35,397 nt of DNA. It comes from Gemmatimonadota bacterium (GTDB taxonomy: Bacteria; Gemmatimonadota; Gemmatimonadetes; Gemmatimonadales; Gemmatimonadaceae). Shown here in pieces: positions 15,691-24,304 of this stretch (its first letter is position 1; the number at the start of each line of letters is the position of its first letter). Where the stretch lies: NCBI GenBank assembly GCA_019510405.1, contig JAEKKK010000117.1, positions 1-35,397 of the forward strand, read 5' to 3'. A program made the position numbers and the translations under genes. The notes below the pieces were generated by a model. The model searched no databases and was not told where the DNA came from. It worked only from the letters and a program-made list of their open reading frames with translations.

Positions 15691-16454
15691 GCGCCGACGA
15701 GTCGTTCACCGCGTACGTCGCGCTCGGCGATTCCATGTCGATCGATCTCTACCCGGCGCTCGACGCGGGGGAGATCGACGTCGCAGTCGCGCTGGAGCGC
15801 GTCGCGAGCGCGGGGGCCGTCGCGCCGATCGGCGCGGCCTCGCTGCTCTACCGGAACGACGATCAGCGATACCCTGAAGAGCAGGGCGCGGATCTCGTGT
15901 CGTGGTACCCGGGCATCGAGCACCAGAACCTCGCCGAGGACGGCGCGACGATCGGCGACGTGTTCGGCGCGCAGCTGCCGCAGCTCACCGAGAGCGACGA
16001 GCGCACGCTGATCACGATCACCATCGGCGGAAACGACCTGCTCAGCGCGTTCGCGAATCAGCCGCGACGCTCGCTGCTGGAAGCCATCGCGCGCGACGTG
16101 GCCGAGGCGTACGACTTCCTGCTCGACGCGCTGCGCCGCACCCGTCCGAACGCACTCGTCCTCCTCACGACGATCTACGACCCGTCGGACCGGCTCGCGC
16201 GCATCCCCGGCGTGCTGGAGGAGGCAGGGAAGCTTCCACTCCCCGTGCTCGACGGGCTGAACGCGCACATCCGCACGCTCGCGCGCGGCACACCGGGCGT
16301 GGCGCTCGCGGACGTGTACGAGCACTTCCTCGGTCACGGCGCGAGCGTGGGCGAAGCGGATCGATGGTACTGGCACCGGTCGCTCATCGAGCCGAACGCG
16401 CAGGGCGCGCACGAGATCCGGCGCGTCTGGCGCAGCGCGCTCGACGCGGGCTGA
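15687..16454 (+). CDS. SGNH/GDSL-family hydrolase
   Basis: 255-aa esterase/lipase-like hydrolase. Block I is YVALGDSMSID with nucleophile Ser16, block III is TITIGGNDLLSAF and block V is EPNAQGAHEI with His242. No signal peptide is visible, so a cytosolic esterase or acyl hydrolase is inferred; the substrate is unknown. The GTG at 15687 overlaps the ispH stop (GTGA), and the fold starts a few residues in, so this start is preferred over the track's earlier one. It is cotranscribed with ispH and the mocA-like gene. Confidence 0.87.
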   Translation: MSADESFTAYVALGDSMSIDLYPALDAGEIDVAVALERVASAGAVAPIGAASLLYRNDDQRYPEEQGADLVSWYPGIEHQNLAEDGATIGDVFGAQLPQLTESDERTLITITIGGNDLLSAFANQPRRSLLEAIARDVAEAYDFLLDALRRTRPNALVLLTTIYDPSDRLARIPGVLEEAGKLPLPVLDGLNAHIRTLARGTPGVALADVYEHFLGHGASVGEADRWYWHRSLIEPNAQGAHEIRRVWRSALDAG

Positions 16455-16457
16455 CGT

Positions 16458-17054
16458 GTGATCGCGGGCATCCTGCTCGCGAGCGGTGCGAGCACCCGGT
16501 TCGGCGGCGACAAGCTGCTCGCGATGCTCGACGGCCGTCCGGTGGTGCGCTGGAGCGCCGAGGCGCTCGCCGGCGCGGTGGACGTGCTGGTGGTCGTCGT
16601 GCGGGACGACGGATCAGCAATTCGCGCCGCGCTCGACGGGCTGCCGGTCCGCTGGGCGATCAACCGCGACGCCGAGCGCGGCATGTCCACCGCGATTCGC
16701 GCGGGGATCGCCACGCTGACGGACGACGTCGGCGCCGCGATCGTCGCACTGGGCGATCAGCCGCTCGTGGATGCACGTGTCGTCGAGCAGCTCGTCGCGC
16801 GCTGGCGCAACGGTGAAGCGCGTGCCGTGCAGCCGCACTACGACGATGGACGCGGACATCCCGTTCTGTTCGACCGCACGCTGTTCCCGGCACTGCGCGC
16901 GCTCGAGGGCGACGTCGGCGCGCGGGCCGTGCTCGACTCGGTTGGCGACGGAGTCGACCTGCTCACCATCGCCGGGCCGCGCCCGATCGACGTGGATACG
17001 CCCGACGCGTTGCGCGCCGTGGCCGAGGAGCTCGAGCGGCGCGGCCGCGCCTAG
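16458..17054 (+). CDS. MocA-like nucleotidyltransferase (molybdenum cofactor cytidylyltransferase family)
   Basis: 198-aa NTP transferase of the MobA/MocA group. The nucleotide-binding signature is ILLASGASTRFGGDKLL. RDAERGMSTAIRAGI, ALGDQPLVD (metal-binding Asp) and GRGHPVLFDR are the other family motifs. MocA members join CMP to molybdopterin for xanthine-dehydrogenase-type enzymes, but no such enzyme is nearby, so the substrate is inferred only from the family. GTG start, 3 bp after the hydrolase stop. It ends with a CTAG in which its stop overlaps the stop of the convergent histidine kinase. Confidence 0.87.
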   Translation: MIAGILLASGASTRFGGDKLLAMLDGRPVVRWSAEALAGAVDVLVVVVRDDGSAIRAALDGLPVRWAINRDAERGMSTAIRAGIATLTDDVGAAIVALGDQPLVDARVVEQLVARWRNGEARAVQPHYDDGRGHPVLFDRTLFPALRALEGDVGARAVLDSVGDGVDLLTIAGPRPIDVDTPDALRAVAEELERRGRA

Positions 17055-18271
17055 CGCCCGCCGCTGCCGTCGTTCGGCATCGGATCGGTGGCGCGACGCG
17101 CCGGCAGCGAGAAGGCGAACACGCTCCTGTCCTCGGGGAACTCGGCCCATGCGCGTCCGCCGAGCGCCTCGACGGCCTCGCGCACGATACTGAGGCCGAG
17201 CCCCGTTCCCTCGACGCCGGTGACGGAGTCCGCGCCGGCGCGGAAGAATCGCTGGAACAGCTTGTCGCGATGCTGAACCGGCACGCCGAGCCCATTGTCC
17301 GTCACCTCGATCACGACGTAGGATGGCGCGTCGTGCGTCGCCGGCTGTATGCGCCCGGAGATCTGGACCCAGCGCTCGCCCTTCTCCTCGTCCGCGTACT
17401 TGAGCGCGTTGGACAGGTAGTTCATGAGGCAGAGCTCCACCGCGGCCGCGTTCACCTCGACCTCGGGAAGATCCGGCTGCACGCGCACGGTCGCCTGCCG
17501 TGAGCGCGCGAGCTCGCGCAGCTGGCGCACGACTTCGGCCGCGGCACGTGGCAGAAGAACGTGGCGCTGCTGTCGGCTGTCGCTCGAGAGGCGCGTCAGC
17601 TCGAGGAGGTTGTCCAGTGCGACGCGCATGTTTTCCATATTCCGCACGATGACGCCGACGAGGCGTTCGCGCTCCGCCTCGGCGATCTCCGGAATCTGAA
17701 GCAGCTGGCCGGCGCCCATCGTGGCGCCGATGCGATTGCGCAGCTCGTGCGTGAGCGTGCGGTTGAAGGCACGAAGCCGGTCCTCGCGCTCCCTGAGGCG
17801 CTCCTTCATCAGGGCGAGGAACTGGGTCGTCGTCGCCTGCTGGATGACCGAGATGGCGTGATACAACCGGTGTGCGCAAAGAATCAGCTCGCTGCGCGTG
17901 CACGGCTGGTCGATCTCGGCGACGGCGGTGGCGAGGAAGGAGTAGAGGATCCCGCCGAAGATCTCGTATTCCTTGAGCAGCTCGTACTCGTCGAAGCCCT
18001 GCGAGTGGCGGAGCGCGCCGAGCTCCATCGCCTTGGCGATGACGGGGGTGTCCGCGCTGACCGGCTGTCCGGGATTCTCGACGTAGGTCGCAATGCCGAG
18101 GATGAGGATCGGCACGTGGTCGAGCAGCTCCTCCGTCGGGAAGATCCGATTCGGATGGAGATCGACGCGCTGGCTGATGCGCTCGAGCCAGCGCATCGTG
18201 AGATGCTCCTGCTCGTCGCGCATGCGCTGCGCCAGCACGCCGGCAAGGGGGCAGGGAGCGGTCAGATCCAT
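17051..18271 (-). CDS. Cytoplasmic sensor histidine kinase with RsbRD-like N-terminus
   Basis: 406 aa, no transmembrane segment. The N-terminal 150 residues are all-helical with HSQGFDEYELLKEYEIF, the pattern of the RsbRD N-terminal sensory domain. The HisKA helix has the phosphoacceptor His175 in LTHELRNRIG. The HATPase_c domain shows the N box NYLSNALKYAD, G1 DNGLGVP, F box FQRFF and G2 GTGLGLSIV. It should autophosphorylate and pass phosphate to a response regulator not found in the window (orphan kinase). ATG 18271 was chosen because upstream track codons run into the divergent DinB gene; no Shine-Dalgarno is seen. Confidence 0.88.
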   Translation of the reverse strand: MDLTAPCPLAGVLAQRMRDEQEHLTMRWLERISQRVDLHPNRIFPTEELLDHVPILILGIATYVENPGQPVSADTPVIAKAMELGALRHSQGFDEYELLKEYEIFGGILYSFLATAVAEIDQPCTRSELILCAHRLYHAISVIQQATTTQFLALMKERLREREDRLRAFNRTLTHELRNRIGATMGAGQLLQIPEIAEAERERLVGVIVRNMENMRVALDNLLELTRLSSDSRQQRHVLLPRAAAEVVRQLRELARSRQATVRVQPDLPEVEVNAAAVELCLMNYLSNALKYADEEKGERWVQISGRIQPATHDAPSYVVIEVTDNGLGVPVQHRDKLFQRFFRAGADSVTGVEGTGLGLSIVREAVEALGGRAWAEFPEDRSVFAFSLPARRATDPMPNDGSGGR

Positions 18272-18391
18272 GACACACAAGCGTACCGGCCGGGCAAGCC
18301 TGCGTCGAGGGTGCACGCGATACGTGCCGCCGACTCGGCTTGCGTGGCCGTGCGCGCGTCGGCAGCTTCGACGAGTCCCACACCACAGACC

Positions 18392-18937
18392 ATGCATTCG
18401 CGATTGGCCGAGCTTTCCGAGCGGCTTGCGGCGCAGCGCCGCGAACTGCTCGACGTTGCGTCCGCCGTTCCCGCCGACCGCTGGCAGACCCGTCCCAGCG
18501 CGGATCGCTGGTCGGTGTCGGAGATCTTCCAGCATCTGCATCAGGTAGAGACGGGGAGCGCTGCCGTGCTGGCGAAGCGGATCGCGCAGGCGCGTGAGGC
18601 AGGTCACCCCGCCGAGCGCGAGGAGAGCTCCGTATTGGGAACCCTCGATCACTTTGGGGTGTCTCAGCTCGACCGCAAGCTGGTGGCGCCGGAGCGCGTC
18701 CAGCCGGCGGAGAATCCCGATCGCGAGACGGCGCAGCGCCGGCTCGCCGAGTCGCGCGCCGCGCTTCTCGCTGCGATGCAGAACGGCGACGGGCTGGCGC
18801 TTGGTGAGATACGTCACACGCACCCGCGGTTTGGAGAGCTGGATCTGTATCAGTGGTGTCTGTTCGTCGCGGAGCACGAGAAGCGACACGTCACGCAGCT
18901 CCGCGAAGTGGTCGCACAGGTCGCACCGGCATCCTGA
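18392..18937 (+). CDS. DinB-family protein
   Basis: 181-aa four-helix-bundle protein of the DinB/YfiT superfamily, named after a DNA-damage-induced gene of Bacillus. These proteins often bind a metal through three His; here they are in IFQHLHQVE and VAEHEKRHVTQL. Some relatives are thiol-dependent S-transferases, but the reaction of this one is unknown. It starts at ATG 18392 (MHSRLAELSERLAAQRREL), 120 bp from the divergent histidine kinase. It is followed after 43 bp by the secreted protein gene. Confidence 0.85.
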   Translation: MHSRLAELSERLAAQRRELLDVASAVPADRWQTRPSADRWSVSEIFQHLHQVETGSAAVLAKRIAQAREAGHPAEREESSVLGTLDHFGVSQLDRKLVAPERVQPAENPDRETAQRRLAESRAALLAAMQNGDGLALGEIRHTHPRFGELDLYQWCLFVAEHEKRHVTQLREVVAQVAPAS

Positions 18938-18980
18938 TCGGATGTCCGGCGCATCATTTCACTCTCGGAGGCTCGACCCG

Positions 18981-19637
18981 ATGCTTCGCCGTTCACTGAC
19001 CACACTTTCGCTCCTCGCGCTCGCCGCCGCACCGCTCGCGGCCCAGGACGCGTCCGATCCCACGCACAAGATCGCGGGTGGCGCGCTCCCCGCCGGCTGG
19101 ATGGGACGCACCGATCACGCAACCGACAAGCTGACCGACGCGAAGTTCGTCGCGATGGGACCCGGCTATCACGTCACCTCCGGTCCCGCGGCGATCTACT
19201 GGAACCCGAAGAACGTGACGAGCGGTCCGTTCACGGCCTCGACGACGATGACGCAGACGAAGGCGCCGATGCACCCCGAGGCGTACGGGCTCTTCTTCGC
19301 CGGCAGCAATCTGGACAAGCCCGACCAGAGCTACGCGTACTTCATCGTGCGCGGCGATGGGAAGTTCCTCGTGAACCACCGCGCCGGTGAGCAGGTGCAC
19401 AAGCTCATTCCGTGGACGGAGAACGCGGCCGTCGTGAAGGCCGACGCGAACGGCAAGGCGACGAACAAGCTCACGGTCGACGCGACGAAGGCCGATTCGA
19501 TCCGCTTCCTCGTCAACGACAAGCAGGTCGCCGCGCTGCCGGTGAGTCAGCTGGGCGCCGGGCATGGGCTCGTCGGTCTGCGCGTGAACCACAACCTCGA
19601 CGTCCACGTCGGCGACCTGACGATCGCGAAGAAGTGA
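18981..19637 (+). CDS. Secreted protein with LamG/3-keto-hydrolase-like beta-sandwich
   Basis: 218 aa with a clear signal peptide (LSLLALAAAPLAAQ). The mature part alternates short strands with Gly/Asn turns (YGLFFAGSNLD..., YAYFIVRGDGKFLV, LVGLRVNHNLDVHVGDL). This resembles the jelly-roll of concanavalin-A-like/DUF1080 domains that bind or cut carbohydrate, but no catalytic motif is recognised, so function stays open. GGAGG lies about 9 nt before ATG 18981. It is followed after 4 nt by the permease gene and is probably cotranscribed with it. Confidence 0.78.
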   Translation: MLRRSLTTLSLLALAAAPLAAQDASDPTHKIAGGALPAGWMGRTDHATDKLTDAKFVAMGPGYHVTSGPAAIYWNPKNVTSGPFTASTTMTQTKAPMHPEAYGLFFAGSNLDKPDQSYAYFIVRGDGKFLVNHRAGEQVHKLIPWTENAAVVKADANGKATNKLTVDATKADSIRFLVNDKQVAALPVSQLGAGHGLVGLRVNHNLDVHVGDLTIAKK

Positions 19638-19641
19638 TCGC

Positions 19642-21105
19642 ATGCCGGTGAGCGAGGCCGGCACGTCGGCGCTGCACGGATCCTTCCGCGGCGACGACGC
19701 ACCATCGCTCGACCGTGCACTCGGGCTCCGCGACCTGGTGTTGTTCAACCTGGTCGCGGTGCTCGGGCTCCGCTGGCTCGCCACGGCGGCCAGGGCGGGA
19801 CCGAGCGCCATCGCGCTCTGGCTGCTCGCCGCGCTGTTCTTCTTCGTGCCGCAGGGACTCGTCGTCACCGAGCTCTCGTCGCGCTTCCCCGAAGAAGGCG
19901 GCATCTACCAGTGGACCAAGCGCGCCCTCGGCGAGCGACACGGATATGTGTGCGGGTGGTGCTACTGGGTCAACAACGTCCTGTACTATCCGAGTCTGCT
20001 CATGTCGACCGCCGTCATCGCGACGTATGCGATCGGCAAGGGCGATTCGGCGCTCGCGTCGAGCTGGACGTACGTGCTCTCGGTGACGCTGGCATGCCTG
20101 TGGCTCGCCGTGCTGCTCAACATCGTCGGCGTGGGCACCGGCAAATGGCTCCAGAACGCCGGCGGGATCGGCTCCTACATCCCCGGCGTGATCCTCGTGG
20201 TGCTCGGCGCTGCGTTCATGATCGGCGGCCGGCCGTCGGCGAATCCGATCACGGCGCAGAACGTCGTCCCCGATCTGGCCAACTTCGATGAGCTGAACCT
20301 GTGGGCGTCGATCGCCTTCGCCTTCGCCGGCCTCGAGCTGTCGAGTGCGATGGGCGGCGAGGTGCGGAACCCGCGCCGCACGCTGCCGCGCGCGATCCTC
20401 ATCTCCGCGCCGCTCATCGCCGCGGCGTACGTGCTCGGGACGGGTGCACTGCTGCGGCTCGTCCCGAAGGGCGACATCAGCGTCGTGTCGGGCTTCCTGC
20501 AGGGGATCGACGTCGGCGCGCGCACACTCGGGCCCGGACTCGCCTGGCTCGCGCCGCTCGCCGCGATCGCCTACACGCTCGGCAACATCGGTGGCGTCGG
20601 TGCATGGCTCACCGGGCCGGCGCGCGTCGCCTTCGCGATCGGGCTCGATAGCTATTTCCCGCCCGCGTTCGGGAAGATCCACCCGCGGTGGAAGACGCCG
20701 TACGTGGCGATCATCGTGCAGGCCGCGCTGGCGACGGTCTTCCTCTTCCTCTCCGTGCTCGGCAAGGGAACGACGGTGGAGAAGGCGTACCTCATCATTC
20801 TCGACACGCAGCTGCTCATCTACTTCATCCCGTACGTCTACCTCTTCATCGCCTTCCTGCTGCACCGGCGCACCGAGGCACCCGTCGATACGATCCGCGT
20901 GCCGGGCGGCGCAGCGGGTGCATGGCTCGTGGGGCTGAGCGGTCTGCTCGTCACGCTGTTCGCGATGGGCGTGGCCATGGTGCCGCCAGGCGACACGGAT
21001 CCCTTGCTCTTCGAGCTGAAGGTGATCGGCGGCGCGCTGGCGTTCGTGGCGCTCGGCGGGGTGGTGTATTGGAGGCGGAGACGAGGGGATGCGGGGATGA
21101 GGTGA
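19642..21105 (+). CDS. APC-superfamily amino acid permease
   Basis: 487 aa with about 12 membrane segments. The first helix region RDLVLFNLVAVLGLRWLATAA and the FPEEGGIYQWTKRALG segment are typical of amino acid/polyamine permeases (APC family, close to glutamate/GABA-antiporter and PotE-like members). EVRNPRRTLPRAI after helix 6 is also a family signature. It should import or exchange amino acids or amines at the inner membrane; the substrate is not readable. The last residues (RRGDAGMR) are encoded by the left arm of the downstream repeat palindrome, so the C-terminus has been rewritten by the repeat. Confidence 0.88.
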   Translation: MPVSEAGTSALHGSFRGDDAPSLDRALGLRDLVLFNLVAVLGLRWLATAARAGPSAIALWLLAALFFFVPQGLVVTELSSRFPEEGGIYQWTKRALGERHGYVCGWCYWVNNVLYYPSLLMSTAVIATYAIGKGDSALASSWTYVLSVTLACLWLAVLLNIVGVGTGKWLQNAGGIGSYIPGVILVVLGAAFMIGGRPSANPITAQNVVPDLANFDELNLWASIAFAFAGLELSSAMGGEVRNPRRTLPRAILISAPLIAAAYVLGTGALLRLVPKGDISVVSGFLQGIDVGARTLGPGLAWLAPLAAIAYTLGNIGGVGAWLTGPARVAFAIGLDSYFPPAFGKIHPRWKTPYVAIIVQAALATVFLFLSVLGKGTTVEKAYLIILDTQLLIYFIPYVYLFIAFLLHRRTEAPVDTIRVPGGAAGAWLVGLSGLLVTLFAMGVAMVPPGDTDPLLFELKVIGGALAFVALGGVVYWRRRRGDAGMR

Positions 21106-21197
21106 TGCGGGGATGTGGGAAGACGAACGGCCTCGGGAGGCAGGTGCTTCCCGAGGCCGTTCCGCATCTCCACATCACCTCATCTCCGCATCCCCGC
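21084..21197. terminator. Palindromic element A between convergent genes
   Basis: Perfect 13-bp stem AACGGCCTCGGGA (21126-21138) / TCCCGAGGCCGTT (21149-21161) with a 10-nt loop. Outside it, about 34 bp of left arm (GGGGATGCGGGGATGAGGTG...) is an imperfect inverted copy of the right arm, giving a palindrome of about 110 bp. It lies exactly between the permease and diguanylate cyclase stops, so it is best read as a bidirectional terminator made from a repeat. The T-tract is short. Confidence 0.7.
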
Positions 21198-23111
21198 TCA
21201 CGCCAGCATTCCATCCTCAAATGCCCGATGCAGTCCGCGGCCGCTGCGCTTCGCGGCGTACATCGCGACGTCGGCGTAGCGCATGATCTCGTCGAGACCG
21301 CCGGTGAGCGTGGACGCGCTGCCGACGCTCGCCGAGATCGTGACGTCGCCCATCGCGAGCGAGAAGGGGAAGGCCATCTGCTCGCGGATCCGCTCGACCA
21401 GCACCTCGGCGCAGCTCGCCGAGTCGGGATCCTCGACGAGGATCGCGAACTCGTCGCCGCCCAGCCGCGCCACCGTGTCGGTCGACCGCGCGCACGCGCG
21501 CAACCGGCCGGCGATGAGGGCGAGCAGCCGGTCGCCCTCGGCGTGGCCGAACGAGTCGTTGACCTGCTTGAAGTCGTCGAGGTCGAGGTAGAGCACCGTG
21601 ACGGCGTGGCCCTGACGCCGCGCGAGCGTGATGGCGTGCATCACGCGGTCGTGGAACAGCGCGCGGTTCGCGAGCCCGGTGAGCGGGTCGTGGAAGGCCT
21701 GGTGCGCGAGCTGGTCGAGCAGCGCCTTGCGCTCGCCGACGTCGCGCGCGGTGAGCACCAGCCCGCCGACGGATTCGTCCGCGAGCAGATTGCTCGAGAT
21801 GGCCTCGACCTCGACGTCCTCGCCGTCGGGTCGCCGCATCCGCCACTCCACCAGCGGCGAGACGCCGGGCAGGTTGGTCGTCATCTCGATGAACGAGGCG
21901 ACGCGGCTGGAATCCTCCGGATGGCTGAGCGCCGAGAGGGCGACGCCGATGAGCGACTCCGGGCTGTAGCCGATGATCCGCGACGCCGACGAGCTGGCGA
22001 ACTGGATCAGGCCCCGCGCGTCGAGCACGAAGATCAGGTCGGACGATTGCTGCACGAGTGAGCGGAAGCGCGCCTCGCTCGCGCGGAGCGTCTCTTCGGC
22101 GACGACGATCGCCTGCTCGCGCTGCGTGAGGATCTGGCGCGCCCCGAGGAGGCACGACACGAGGATGGCGCCGAGCGCGAGCCCGCTGAGCGGCGCGACC
22201 CAGCGCTCCATCGCGACGGCGAACAGGAGAGCGTAGGTGATCCCCGCCGCGACGAAGGGGAGCGCCGGCACGAACCGGAAGCGCGGCCCCGCGGCGCGGA
22301 CACCCTCCGCCGGCTGCTGCGCCCGCAGGAAGAGCTCCGCGGCGACGACGAGCGCGATGCTCGCCGCGAGATGCAGCGCGTCGGCCCACACCGTTCCCAG
22401 CGAGCCGCCGCGCGCGAGGAGCAGGGAGCGGAACAGATCGTCCGCCACGCCGAGCGTCGCGCTCACCGCGAGCCAGGTGATCGCGGAGCGATTGCCGTCC
22501 GTCGGATGCCGAAGCAGGACGGTGACGATCGCGACCAGGATCAGCAGGTCGGCGAGCGGATACACCAGGGCAAGGGCGACGCCCAGCGGGGGCGCACCGC
22601 GGGCCGCCGTGTCGCGCAGGACGAAATACCAGAGCGCGACGCCGACCCCCGAGATGACCATCCCGGCGTCGAGCGCCAGCTTCCAGCGATCCGTCGGACG
22701 CCCGCCCGTCGGGATCGACAGGAACGCCGCGAGGGTCAGCGGATAGATCGCGAGGAGGAAGGGGTCGGCCAGGGAGACGACGGCAGCGGTCCCGCCCCCG
22801 AAATCCAGCCAGAGCGCCAGCGAACGTCCGACCACCGCGAGCGCGGCGACCGTCGTCATCAGCCGGAGTGCGCGCCGCGTGCCTCTGGCGAGAACGTCTC
22901 GCTTCGACGCGCGCCAGAAGAGCACCAGCAGCGCCACATCCAGCGCGATGAACAGGCTGGAGACCACCCGGCCGTGCGCGCCCGGGCTTCCCCCGCTCAG
23001 GCGGAGCCAGAGCAGGTAGGCAGCGGCGGCGGCGACGGAGGTCGCCGACACGGGGAGTCGCGGTGTGGGAGGGTGCGCCTGAAGGGCGCGGGGAGGGAGG
23101 AGGGTGCTCAT
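21198..23111 (-). CDS. Membrane PAS-GGDEF diguanylate cyclase
   Basis: 637 aa. About eight to ten membrane helices fill residues 20-320, then a coiled linker, a PAS domain (SEARFRSLVQQSSDLIFVLD... about 335-455) and a GGDEF domain (about 465-635) with the intact active site LGGDEF. The product-binding I-site RxxD is present as RSTD five residues before GGDEF, so feedback inhibition by c-di-GMP is expected. It makes c-di-GMP from two GTP at the inner membrane in response to an unknown signal. The ATG at 23111 is preferred over the GTG at 23129. It is divergent from the KirBac gene. Confidence 0.9.
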   Translation of the reverse strand: MSTLLPPRALQAHPPTPRLPVSATSVAAAAAYLLWLRLSGGSPGAHGRVVSSLFIALDVALLVLFWRASKRDVLARGTRRALRLMTTVAALAVVGRSLALWLDFGGGTAAVVSLADPFLLAIYPLTLAAFLSIPTGGRPTDRWKLALDAGMVISGVGVALWYFVLRDTAARGAPPLGVALALVYPLADLLILVAIVTVLLRHPTDGNRSAITWLAVSATLGVADDLFRSLLLARGGSLGTVWADALHLAASIALVVAAELFLRAQQPAEGVRAAGPRFRFVPALPFVAAGITYALLFAVAMERWVAPLSGLALGAILVSCLLGARQILTQREQAIVVAEETLRASEARFRSLVQQSSDLIFVLDARGLIQFASSSASRIIGYSPESLIGVALSALSHPEDSSRVASFIEMTTNLPGVSPLVEWRMRRPDGEDVEVEAISSNLLADESVGGLVLTARDVGERKALLDQLAHQAFHDPLTGLANRALFHDRVMHAITLARRQGHAVTVLYLDLDDFKQVNDSFGHAEGDRLLALIAGRLRACARSTDTVARLGGDEFAILVEDPDSASCAEVLVERIREQMAFPFSLAMGDVTISASVGSASTLTGGLDEIMRYADVAMYAAKRSGRGLHRAFEDGMLA

Positions 23112-23164
23112 CGAACCGGGGTGGGCCACACGAGCCCCGCCCTAAGGTGCGACCATTTCGTCGT

Positions 23165-23192
23165 TTGACGCAAGCTTTCCCGACACTAGCTT
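23165..23192 (+). promoter_or_regulatory. Promoter for KirBac gene: TTGACG-N16-TAGCTT
   Basis: TTGACG (23165-23170) and TAGCTT (23187-23192) are separated by 16 nt, a good sigma-70-type arrangement. The -10 ends 8 nt before the ATG at 23201, so the transcript would have almost no leader. This is the clearest two-box promoter in the window. Confidence 0.55.
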
Positions 23193-23200
23193 CTGCCTCG

Positions 23201-24292
23201 ATGACCGATTCCGACCTTCGCGAGCCCCCTCCCGAGTCACCCCCGCTCCGGCCCTCGCACCCGCAGCCCATTCTCGATGAGCCGAAGGACCTCGGCTTCG
23301 GGTCGATCATCGGCGGTGCGCACGAGAAGCGCCTCCTCAACCGGGACGGCAGCTTCACCTCGCGGCGGCTCGGCTTTTCGCCGCTCAGCTACCTGAACGG
23401 CTATCACGCCCTGCTCACCGTCACCTGGCCGCGGTTCCTCGGCCTCGTGTCGGCAGGGTACCTCGTGCTGAACGCGATGTTCGCCTGGGCGTATCTGCTC
23501 TGCGGGCTCGGGAGCCTGGGCGGCCAGAGTGAGCTCAGTATGGGTGGACACTGGCTCCGCGCGTTCTTCTTCAGCGTCGAGACCTTCGCCACCATCGGCT
23601 ACGGCCACGTCTTTCCGCTCGGCAGCGCGGCGAACGTCGTCGTGACGCTCGAGTCGCTCGTGAGCCTCTTCTTCGTCGCGCTGATGACGGGGATCGTGTT
23701 CGCGCGCTTCTCGCGTCCCACCGCGGCCGTGCTGTTCAGCGAGGTCGCCGTCGTCGCGCCATACCAGGGAGTGACGGGCTTCATGTTCCGCATCACCAAC
23801 GCGCGGAGCAATCAGCTCATGGAGCTCGAGGCCAAGGTGCTGTTCAGCCGTCTGGACGGTCGCGGCCGCCGCTACGATCAGCTCAAGCTCGAGCGGACGC
23901 GCGTCGTCTTCTTCCCGTTGAGCTGGACGATCGTGCATCCGATCACGGAGGACAGCCCGCTCTGGGGGTGCTCGCACTTCGATCTCATCGACCAGGACGC
24001 CGAGTTTCTCATCCTGCTGAGCGGCATCGACGAAACGTTCGCGCAGACCGTGCACGCGCGCTCGAGCTACAAGCCCGACGAGATCGTGTTCGGCCGGAAG
24101 TTCGCCAGCATCTACAATCCCGTGCTGGAGGACGGCACCATCACGATCGACGTGTCGCGGCTGAGCGAGACGGAGGACGCGCCGGTCGAAGGCGACGCGA
24201 GCATGTACACCCAGACCTTCCGCCACACCGGGCACTTCACCGGCTTCGCCGCCCCGCGCCCGCCAACGAAGCCGCGCGATGGCAAGCGCTGA
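23201..24292 (+). CDS. KirBac-type inward-rectifier potassium channel
   Basis: 363 aa. Outer helix around 78-103, pore helix and selectivity filter TIGYG at 131-135, inner helix around 143-170 ending FARFSRP, a Kir-family signature. Then comes the C-terminal Ig-like cytoplasmic domain (about 175-330) that gates the pore, with strands such as FMFRITNARSNQLMELEAKV. It should form a tetrameric K+ channel in the inner membrane. The N-terminal 50 residues are Pro/Glu-rich and longer than usual. The start at ATG 23201 is supported by the promoter just upstream. It is probably cotranscribed with the next gene (12-bp gap). Confidence 0.92.
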   Translation: MTDSDLREPPPESPPLRPSHPQPILDEPKDLGFGSIIGGAHEKRLLNRDGSFTSRRLGFSPLSYLNGYHALLTVTWPRFLGLVSAGYLVLNAMFAWAYLLCGLGSLGGQSELSMGGHWLRAFFFSVETFATIGYGHVFPLGSAANVVVTLESLVSLFFVALMTGIVFARFSRPTAAVLFSEVAVVAPYQGVTGFMFRITNARSNQLMELEAKVLFSRLDGRGRRYDQLKLERTRVVFFPLSWTIVHPITEDSPLWGCSHFDLIDQDAEFLILLSGIDETFAQTVHARSSYKPDEIVFGRKFASIYNPVLEDGTITIDVSRLSETEDAPVEGDASMYTQTFRHTGHFTGFAAPRPPTKPRDGKR

Positions 24293-24304
24293 GCGAGTGC
24301 GCAC

